In this document: positions 52,560-61,436 of the stretch, piece after piece | How positions within the stretch are numbered: position 1 is the first letter of the stretch | Layout: the number at the start of each line of letters is the position of its first letter | Source: Aplidium turbinatum | Lineage: Eukaryota; Chordata; Ascidiacea; Aplousobranchia; Polyclinidae | Assembly (NCBI GenBank): GCA_918807975.1 | Contig: OU964934.1 | Coordinates: 14,198,001-14,262,000, forward strand | Length of the DNA: 64,000 nt | Direction of reading: 5' to 3' | Translations under genes and position numbers: made by a program | The notes under the pieces: model-generated | Seen by the model: the letters and a program-made list of their open reading frames with translations, nothing else | The model's database searches: none | Told to the model about the DNA's origin: nothing

Positions 52560-53040
52560 TGAGTTTCTGTGCTGTTAAGGCGCTATTGCTGTGAAATTTT
52601 GTTGAATCCGTTGTTAGTAGATTAGGTGGCGTAGTTCTTCCCTTTCGGCACGGTTGTTGATTTTTGGATTCTGTGTGCTTATGAGTATGGCCTCTTTGAA
52701 TCGTAATTGTACCGCGTCATTTTCTCTGGCAATAATTTTAAATTCAAAGTCGGCGTGGCACTGTTGATGATCAAAGACCGAACTTTTATCTGGGTTAAGG
52801 TGTTCTTTGATGCGGGAGTGGAGTGGGCTGATCGTGCTGCCTATGTAGCTTTCCCTGCATTTTTTACATGTGATCGTGTAGACACAGTTCTTGGTGGTAC
52901 ACATGTTGTCGTTCCGTAGTTGGCAGTTTTGCAGCCGGCAAGGTTCGGATTTTTGTGGTCTTAAATGCGTTTCAAAGTCTTCAAAGACCTGGACTTGCCA
53001 GTCCGCCTCTTTCGTCGCTCACGAACCCTCCGAAACGCAC
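52560..53040 (-). mobile_element. Penelope-like retroelement fragment (GIY-YIG endonuclease end)
   Basis: Minus-strand reading includes THLRPQKSEPCRLQNCQLRN, then CVYTITCKKCRESYIGSTIS and RIKEHL, then FKEAILISTQNPKINNRAE. The C.C/CxxC cysteines before VYxIxC, the YIGST core and the trailing ExxLI..PxIN are the GIY-YIG endonuclease of Penelope-like elements, which follows the reverse transcriptase in complete copies. Only this 3' end is present; no reverse transcriptase is visible upstream. An incomplete, inactive copy. Confidence 0.75.
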
Positions 53041-53124
53041 TTAAATGCGAAACGAAACGCGCAGCAATGATAAATTTACCAATAGTTTACAGGAACAAAA
53101 CCAATTCTGGAGAGAGCAAGTCCC

Positions 53125-53420
53125 CGATAACTCAGTTGGTTAGCGCGGCTTCCTGGACGAAGCTGCGCTGGTTAGACTCTCGGGGTGTGCGCTTGAGCAA
53201 CGCATTTCAGAACTGTTCTCCATTCAGCGGCACCTAGTGAATGGAATATTTCAACAACCGGAAAACTTTACTTTGTCAATCTCGGTAACCGGCCCTGCGT
53301 CAAAAGTCTCTACAATTATGCGATACTACCACGAATAACCTATCAAGGCTTTGTCAGTCCGAGGATAAAGATTCTAAACCAAACCAATTCTGGATTTATA
53401 CAAGCAATAACCTATTTTCT
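53125..53420 (+). repeat. tRNA-derived SINE, unbroken copy
   Basis: Head: ATAACTCAGTTGGTTAGCGC (A box) and GCTGGTTAGACTC (degenerate B box). Body: GTGTGCGCTTGAGCAACGC, AACTGTTCTCCATTCAGCGG, CACCTAGTGAATGGAATATT, TCTCTACAATTATGCGATAC, TCAGTCCGAGGATAAAGATT. Four copies in the window share this body, so it is a defined family of about 290 bp. Confidence 0.8.
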
Positions 53421-53644
53421 GTTTTGCTAATACATTAATTTTAGATCAGGAAAGTGATGAATTTCCACGCTGAACTCTCCTTTACAAATGTAGTTTTGCA
53501 CAAAAGCTTTGAACTTTGTCATCAGCATCACAACTGTAATGACGATTACACATACACTAATTTGTCCATGCATCTGCAAGTTTTCCAGAACTGAATAAAA
53601 AAACACTCATGTGTGATCACTTCAATGCACTGATAAATTTTTTG

Positions 53645-53935
53645 AATGGCCGGAATAAGTCTTTATCTTCGGACTGAGAAAGTCTCTGATAGGTCGCTCC
53701 TGTCAATTTCGCATAATTGTAGAGGCTTTGAACCACTGACGCAGGCCTGGTTACTGGTATATGAGATTGGCAGTGTGAAGTTTTTGGTTGAAAAATGTTG
53801 TGTATGAATTCTTCCATCATCTAGGTGCCGCTGAATAAAGAAACTGTCCTTGAAATGCGTTGCTGTTTGATCTTGATATTTTTCCGTGTAGAAAGTCAGG
53901 CACTTAACCAACTGAGCTAACGGGGCGGACCAATG
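53645..53935 (-). repeat. tRNA-derived SINE, reverse orientation
   Basis: Minus strand begins GTCCGCCCCGTTAGCTCAGT, TGGTTAAGTGCCTGACTTTC (a good tRNA-like 5' half), then AGCAACGCATTTCAAGGACA, ATTCAGCGGCACCTAGATGA and later CTCTACAATTATGCGAAATT, TCAGTCCGAAGATAAAGAC. Confidence 0.8.
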
Positions 53936-54853
53936 ATTCCCAATATTTTTGCTGAGTAAGGATTTTCCCTCTAGAAGGAATGTGTATAATTCCTACCGCT
54001 AATCAAATATCCGTCCGAATTGGCCACAACTCTTGAAAGTCATCAGACCGATGTGATATCGGAACGGAACTAAAGTTTTGAATATCATTTCGCACACATG
54101 CCGTAAATGGTAAAACTTTAACATCGTCATTGATTTAACAAGGAAAAATCTAAGCGGTAAAGAAAAAGTTGGTGTGATTAACAAAAACCAAGAGAATGGA
54201 AAGATAACTGTATTAAATGTTAGCTTTTTTTTCTATTCCATAATTTTGTTAACCATATTAGTTTTTTTTCATCTTGCATGTTTTTTGTTAAATCTATGAC
54301 CATGTTAAAGTTTTTACCATGCAAAATAGCTGACTGAAGCCGACAATTTATTTAGAGAATCAGCCATGTCAAATAAGTGCGCTTTATTATTATGTTCTGT
54401 GACGGAAAGAATAGTTTAAGAAACGTTGTTTGAAAAAGTAGCCTATACATAGCCTACCATTACAACTGCTTAACAGCATTATATGCTACTGTACCACACT
54501 TCTGATTATGAACAACATACTAGAACAACTGTTTTAACTGTTTCTTTAACATTCTCAGCATTAGAATGATTGGTAGGCCAACACATTGTATGAGAGATAC
54601 GCAACTTGTTTTTTTTTTCATAGACTACTGCTCACTGCTGATTAGCATTAACTGCAATACCAATAATTAAATAATCATAATTTGGTATTTTCTCATAGTA
54701 AAATTTCTTAACGTTGAAGCAAATGCTGTAAAAATTCATCACACTTTGTGCAAGCATATGGCCAGTTGCAAAACTTAGTCTTGTTGGTTGGTTTGATCTG
54801 TTGAAACTCTTAAACGGTATGAAATGTCAGGTGATTAATTTAGTTTACTGTAA

Positions 54854-55121
54854 GGGAACGTTCAAATATTACGTAACGCCTTCGAGGGGGAGGGGGGGTT
54901 TATGCAAAGCGTTACGTTAGCGTCACATCGGGGGGAGGGGGTTCAAGCAAAACGTTACGTAACGCTTTCGAGTACGGAATGGTAGTTTTTTGTGCTGAAT
55001 TTGTAGTGAAAAAGCGTTACATGGGGGAGGGGGGATTGAAAAAAGCGTTACGTTGGCGTTACATGGGGGAGAGGGGGTCAAAATTCGGAAAAAAAGCGTT
55101 ACGTAATATTTGAACGTTCCC
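54854..55121. mobile_element. PIF/Harbinger-like MITE, 268 bp, TAA duplication
   Basis: Long inverted ends GGGAACGTTCAAATATTACG / CGTAATATTTGAACGTTCCC flanked by TAA (54851-54853, 55122-55124). The interior repeats a GCGTTACGT..CGTTACATGGGGGAG unit about four times, in both orientations. The 3-bp TAA duplication fits Harbinger; a different superfamily with the same ends is possible. Confidence 0.8.
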
Positions 55122-55188
55122 TAAAGTGCAAAGCATAATTTTAGTGTGTCCTTTGATGTCGTCAGGTTTTTAGTCTCGTTTTGGTGCA

Positions 55189-55425
55189 TTAGACTTGCTG
55201 TATCTTCTTTTGGTGTGGAGGTGTTGTGGCTTTACAAAGGCCATACATTAAGGCGATCAGCACAAACAATGCTAGAACTCCACCTCCAATATATAACCAG
55301 CCATAAACATTGAAGTCAAGGGAATTCGAGTCTGGATGAGCTATGGCACAACCTTTCTTATACGGTGTCCACCAACATTTGTATACTGGAACTTCAATGA
55401 AAACTTCTTCTGGTGGTCGCTTCAT
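55189..55425 (-). CDS. C-terminal exon of an unrecognised single-pass membrane protein
   Basis: From the ATG at 55425 the frame reads MKRPPEEVFIEVPVYKCWWT, PYKKGCAIAHPDSNSLDFNV, then a strong membrane helix (LYIGGGVLALFVLIALMYGL) and a short basic tail ending QKKIQQV and TAA. Two cysteines lie in the presumed outer stub. The frame is open a little further upstream, and an acceptor just before CGACCACC (55419) or near 55452 could join it to an earlier exon, so the ATG may be internal. It is on the same strand as, and downstream of, the unidentified gene at 61.4-64 kb and could be its last exon, but the intervening exons are not found. I do not recognise the family. Confidence 0.55.
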   Translation of the reverse strand: MKRPPEEVFIEVPVYKCWWTPYKKGCAIAHPDSNSLDFNVYGWLYIGGGVLALFVLIALMYGLCKATTPPHQKKIQQV

Positions 55426-58400
55426 CCTTTCCAATAGATTGCAAGAACAGCTTCAGTTCCCAATTATTAATTACAAAACTTTTCAAGAAATGGTGCTATT
55501 CGAAAACACTAAATATAGTCTATTGCAAAAAATGTTGTTAGGTTGAATTTGTGCAAAAAATGTGTTGAAAACCTTAAAAATAGGTTACTGAATATCTAAA
55601 AGTAGCTCATTATCGGTTGAACATACGTGTTCGGTGCAACTTTTAACGTTTAGATACCACCAAGGCCTTTGAGAAAAAATGCAGCCCTGTATCAATGAAA
55701 TTTCAGGGGCCCTTAAATTGCAACACCTTTAAAAAATATGATAAAGAAAAGTAAAACCTCAGGAGAAAGATAATGGACCACTTATGTTAAATTTATCGAA
55801 AAAATCGTTTTAATGGTTTTCTTCCAAAAAGCAGGAGTTGTCTCCAAATAAAAACTCTCTTTGAGGCATTGCATACTCTTACTCACCATATCTACAGAGT
55901 GCATGGTGGTTTCTTCAAGGTTTTGGTCATCCTTGGAAGGTAGGCCTACTGGACTTCTAAAATCAACCCGGGCCCAAGTTTAAAAGTACTCCATGGATCT
56001 CCTGCCAATGCTATTCTTAGAAGTAGGCTACCTAGCTCTCAAAAATACGTATTCAAGTAAAATGTTGTATTTCACTCTCAATTTCACTTCATTATTTTAT
56101 CATGACTGAAAGTTGCTAGAAAAAGAATCGATGGCAACGGAAAAACAAACTGCTGTCGGACTGTCTCTGAATTGTTTTTGAAGGAGACTTCTCAGACTAG
56201 ACCTACATGGTAGGATAGAACCTGCACTGCTGTACCTAATCATATCCTCATTTACTTGAAAAGTTTGCAGTTACCAGGATTCTCCACGTGGTGAATCCTG
56301 GTAACTGGAAACTTTTCCAGGCTAGTGATGAGAACCAGAAGCAGAAACTGCAAGACCTACCGAAATAGGCGTTAGTGCTTTTCAAGTTGTTACATTCAAC
56401 CACACACCTATGTGGATCGGCATATTTTTTCTTCTTGCGCATGTGGCCATGTGGAATAGATAATTACCACAGAATTCCGTATTTATCATCAACTATTGTC
56501 GTATCATCCTCCGCCAACCAAATGGAGTAAAAGACCTGGGCTTCTTTGATAGGCTATGCTAATTTTTTAGTTGAGTCTTTTTGTTAACACAGCTTTGCTG
56601 GAGCAGTCAAAATAAAGTTTGTTCGGCTTGATCGACAAACGGTTATTTATTGAATGTGCTAGACACTGCAGACACAGAAATGTCAAGCTTTGTTTGAAAC
56701 TTTGGTCAATATTAACTTAGCTTCATCTACAGTTATATATTAAACATTAACGAAAAGGTTTGTAAACAACGTAGGCTACAGAGCAATATCTTAATACGGC
56801 TACGGTAAATCATCTTTTCTTTATACATTGGTGAGGCATATAACTTTCATGTATGATAAGTTGTAGTTACCAATCCGAAGAAAACGACCTTTCATTTTAT
56901 AGACAATGCGAAGCTTACACAACCTTATAATTACTGTAATATTGTCAATTTTAGCCTCACTTTGTGATCATTTAGGCTACAGCTCTGATCTTGTTGCAAC
57001 GTTTATCCTAGCCTATTGGTCACAGCGGTAAACCATAATATCTTTGTGGGAAAGTTGTGACATAAATTTCCCGGATCCTTTCGTCTGTATGTGATAACAC
57101 CGAAAAAATAGGCCTACTCTTCTGGAAACGTCTTTCAAGAATTGTATTTTAGCAAAAAATAGCCACTGGCTGTCGAAAATGAGATGCAACGCGATACACC
57201 ACTAAAAACTTGTCACCACAATACAAATTACTGAGATAAGAGACGGAAATTTCGTCTAGTTGGTAAGCACAAGCAAACAGTTAAATATTCGACCAACTTT
57301 TCAACACGACAATTCTAAATGACAAATTGATTGCGATATTTCAACTGCACGTAACCAGCTTCTGTGAGGTAACAGTGATAAACATTATGAAGCAATTACA
57401 GCACCAGGTAAATTTGGCTTACGCAAGATTTCCCAATTCAAGATTTAAAATGATGAAATATTTCACAGGTGTTTCAAATGATGGTGAAATCTGTGTTCAT
57501 TTTTCGAAATATTCCATGACGTAAGACGCCAGCTAGGTTAAGTAGACTATAACGGTTTTATGTGACGTTTGATTTGGTGAACGATTGTCTGGAACACCTA
57601 CGTCATGCAAAACATTGTTATGCTGTGATGGTCTAAAACAGGGGTTATTAAATTGGGAGTTTAAAGAGTTTGCAAGAAGATGGGAGTGTGTGGAAATCTT
57701 TTAATTATTTTGCTAAACTATCACTCACTTTGCGATAAACCGACCAAGCGCGTGGCGATTTATACGGCAATGTTTGGTGCATTTAGAAAATCTAAATTAC
57801 GGCGTTTTAAGACCAAGCAGTTTTGCAACGTCATTTTCATGCAAAACACCCTCATCATCAAAATAAATCTTTGGCTATGTTTTCAATGCAAGGAAATTTT
57901 TTTCTAAAAGTAACCATTACGTGCAATGAGAATGTTTGTAAATGATCGTTGGTGGAAGTTGTAAGTTAGATGTGTCTTGTGAAATCGATCTAATGATTGC
58001 TCTAGAGAAGAAACCTCACAGTAATTGAGAATCGTTTATAAAACTGCAAATGCCAAAAACTACTAGGCTACAAAGTTTTGAAAATTTTTCCGTTATTTGA
58101 TTTTACCATAAAAAGCAGTCGTTAATGAACTTGCAACGAATATTGGGGGTCAGATTCTTCAAATGCCACTTGGAGCACATTTTTTTCTCTATTTAATGTA
58201 ACGAAAAAAGTGGTGTTGCCCAAGCTTCTTAGTTGGTTATTTGTTTTTGTTCGATTTTCTACAGTAGGGACAGAAATTTTATTTCGCAGACACACAACAT
58301 GGAAAATGATGAAAAATTTTCAGATGGTCCAAGATTTTTTGAGCAATTTTTTTAAGAGAAAATATCCACTGCCAACAATGGCTTCACGCAATGTAACGCA

Positions 58401-58486
58401 TTGCTTTCTGGGCAAAATGTGCGCTCGTTTTCCTTTTCACACGCTTTCATATGTAAAGATGATTGTTTTGTTCTGCAGTGCCAATA

Positions 58487-58571
58487 CCCAGATAGCAAAA
58501 TTTGTCATGTTTGCATTGATTTAACGTCTGCAGACATAGAGTCAATGTAAAAAGACGGACTTTGCTGTCTG
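58487..58571. repeat. Pal-A palindromic MITE
   Basis: CCCAGATAGCAAAATTTGTC, TTAACGTCTGCAGACATAGA, AGACGGACTTTGCTGTCTG; TA on the left. Confidence 0.75.
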
Positions 58572-59751
58572 AAAAACATGAAGACAAAAACCGAGAAACA
58601 AACTTGATTGGAGTAAAGTTGAGGTGTATCAAGCCATATGTTATGATGAAGCCACGTATCAAACATCTTATTTCTTGAAATCCACAACCCCATCTTCAAC
58701 AACATCTTATATTGAAATCAGCTCGGTTAAACTACGCAGCTTGGAGATTCAGAATTGGAGGTTGCTTTCTACGAACAGATTGGAATTGGCGGGTGCTGGA
58801 TGGACCAACTTAGCAAAACACAGAATCAAACGAAAACGTTAGCTATTTAAGTTAATTAGTATATATATGTTTCACGTATAACAACACTAACCCATACTTA
58901 CAATGTGTTGTAACCGTAATGTTTATGATTAAAATATGACGTCATTTAATTAAAATACGTCATCATAGTAACAAGTTTTTAAAAACATGAAAACGTAACA
59001 CAAAATAACTTCCAGTTTACATCGTCGTTTCATATAGAGTTCAAAACTATGAAATGCATTAGCAAAATATCAACTAACATTGTTATTAACGTTTAAGTTA
59101 ACACTGTCGAAATCAAGACAAGAATTATCGAAAATTAAAATTGAAAAGAGAAATAAAACTTGATCGACAAAATTTAGGGCGAGCAGTAAATTTTGACTTT
59201 ACTTTTCAATTAGTCTCAAACAGAATCATACAGAATTATTCGTGCTCCAGTAAAGAGTGGCGTACTGTAGATGTGACGTCAGCGTAAACGTACAAGACAC
59301 ACCCATATGTTAAATAAACTAGTGTCGTTGATTCTTGTGTTGTTTACACGACGTAATTGTACATTTGTAACCTGCATGATGAAAGTAGAAGGAACAAATT
59401 AGTGTGGCTTTGATACGCAATTAAACTTCATAAAAATGTCACATGATCATTTAAAAGCTTAGTTTGTTTAAACAAGATGACGTGTGGGACTGCTCTGTTT
59501 GGTTATGTCGTAGTTACACGTATGGGCTTTAAACCGGAAAAGTTATTTTCCTTTTTATTAATTTTTGTAATGAGGGTATTATTTTCTTTTTTAATTTAGT
59601 CACTGTTCTGATTACTATTGGATTACTGATTTTGATTTACTGTACACGGTAAATAATGCTTGCCGATTTTCATCCGCGAATGTAAACTTGTTCTGTGCTT
59701 TTGACGTCGTAAAATCACAACAACTCAAGAGCTCAAGAGAGTAGGTTTGAA

Positions 59752-59838
59752 ACCAGCTGGCAAACCTGTTCTTTTTAGATTGATTCAAGTTTTCAGCCTT
59801 TGAATCAAGGCAAAGAAGAGCAATTTTCTTCTGATAGG
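59752..59838. repeat. Diverged Pal-A copy
   Basis: CCAGCTGGCAAACCTGTTCT, TTCAAGTTTTCAGCCTTTGA, GAGCAATTTTCTTCTGATAG. Confidence 0.5.
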
Positions 59839-60084
59839 GAGATTGTTGTTTGGGTGATGCTGACACTTCAAGTCATCTTGGGAAAAATGTTAGAAATTAC
59901 GAAGAATGTTGGTGATGCCTCCCTTATGCTGAATGTGAGCAAGGAGTAGTGACTTTGACAAGTCTTTTTATTAAATACTTTTTGCACGACAATATTCATC
60001 TAATATATTTATAACATTGACTATAGCGTATGCATATCACAGTAACTTAAAATGAAATGCAAGCTAGAATACATGATGATAAAA

Positions 60085-60155
60085 GTTTTCTATTTTACAT
60101 TTATTCATCGTTTGCAGACGTTAAATCAATGTAAAAAAGATCAGCTTTGCTGCTT
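60085..60155. repeat. Pal-A copy with decayed ends
   Basis: TTTTACATTTATTCATCGTT, TGCAGACGTTAAATCAATGT, GATCAGCTTTGCTGCTT. Confidence 0.6.
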
Positions 60156-61436
60156 GAAATATGCTGCATTATTCATATGACTATCAGCAATAAATACTAT
60201 AAACATTGTACGGGTACAGTTTCATCATTTTGGCTTTTTGGCTAATGTAGCCTGTTTGCAACTCTTTTCGTAGTAATCGACCAAAGTCTGAGACCAAAGT
60301 AAACATCAAGGATTCATGGTAAACATCCTTGGCAATTGCAACACAAGCAATACAATAAAAATTAAATTTAAAATTTTATTGGCTTTTCGTGGTAGCAATG
60401 CTTTACGAGGCTTTATGCTAAAAAAACAAAGCCAGTTGTTATGCATTGAAATTAATTTTCAAATAGCCTTTCAGAAACGATCGAAAGCATCCATGTTTGC
60501 AATATAATAATAAGTTCAAAGTTTATAGAGTCTTCATTATTAGACTAAAGAACTGTGGCGCAACTGAAGACTTTTCCTTCTGGCAAACACACTTAGAATG
60601 TGCCTTTTGGCAATATATGTGATACAAACAGAGTAATGGTGTACTTGAGTTTTAGACAAAGTATGATAAAAGCAGTGCCCAGATTTCACTTTAAATAACA
60701 ATTTTCTCACTTACGCCCCAATTTACTAAGGCCTACAGTTCGATTTACAATCATCTTTGAGCTAATGCTGAAAAGCCAACATAGCAGGAAGAGAATTACA
60801 GAGCATTGTTGATTCAACTGAGTTGCAACATTATAACTCATGATGTTAGATAAATTTTGTAAGTCGTGAAACTGAAACTAGTATCGAACGTCTCTGCGCT
60901 GTCTTCTGTAATTGTTGCTTAACTTTGGTTCGTCGATAGCAATGTCAGAAGCAGAAAACCAACTGGAGGGATTGTATTTGAGTGTAAAAGGAATCTATCA
61001 GAAAAACAAAATCATATTTCATGAAATACGACAATTAAGTTATACAACAAGCAACTAAATCATGTTTTAATGAGGAGGAAATGTTAATAAATTACTTTTT
61101 AAAAAATGCGCATGATTGCGGTACGGGAAAATAAGAAAATATAATTTTCGATTTACAAATCTTATCTTTGGATTCTAGTTTGAAAAGCCTTGAAATACGA
61201 TTGTCAATTCAAAAGAATGATTAGTTCATGTTTATCACTCATTGAGGTGACTGATTATGCCCATTAAATTTAATATTCAATGATATTCATAGGACGTTCT
61301 TTGGTGTGTAGAGAAAATAACCTGGTATTGGTTGCTTCACTTGTCTTCGAAGCCTTTATAGCCTATCCACTGGTGGGTGACTACAACTAAGTTAACGTCT
61401 GCCCCAATAAAATGGTAGTATCCACGAAACACTTAC

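Larger units (their letters stand above)
50801..55188. other. Intergenic region with retroelement fragments
   Basis: Contains Pal-A copies (51531-51609, 51794-51879), a tRNA-like piece at 52205-52262, the Penelope-like fragment, two SINEs and the Harbinger-like MITE. The stretch 50801-51530 and 53940-54850 shows nothing I can name. Confidence 0.5.
55426..61436. other. 6 kb without assigned exons
   Basis: Either an intergenic gap or introns of the unidentified minus-strand gene. It holds Pal-A copies (58487-58571, 59752-59838, 60085-60155), G/C-rich pieces related to the 2.84 kb hAT-like element (about 55665-56020) and a 17-bp-arm hairpin at about 56265-56300 (GTTACCAGGATTC.CCAC). Possible short exons on the minus strand, such as one between TTTTCAG and GC/GTAAGTG at about 60709-60768, cannot be confirmed. 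Confidence 0.4.

Noticed and set aside
55887-55956. Possible small exon between TTTTAG and ATG/GTGAGT, reading GLPSKDDQNLEETTMHSVDM
   Set aside because: It lies inside sequence related to the CGGGCCC-ended hAT-like element and cannot be joined securely to either neighbour.
58624-58842. 72-codon plus-strand frame
   Set aside because: No domain and no splice or start evidence; adjacent to a Pal-A copy.
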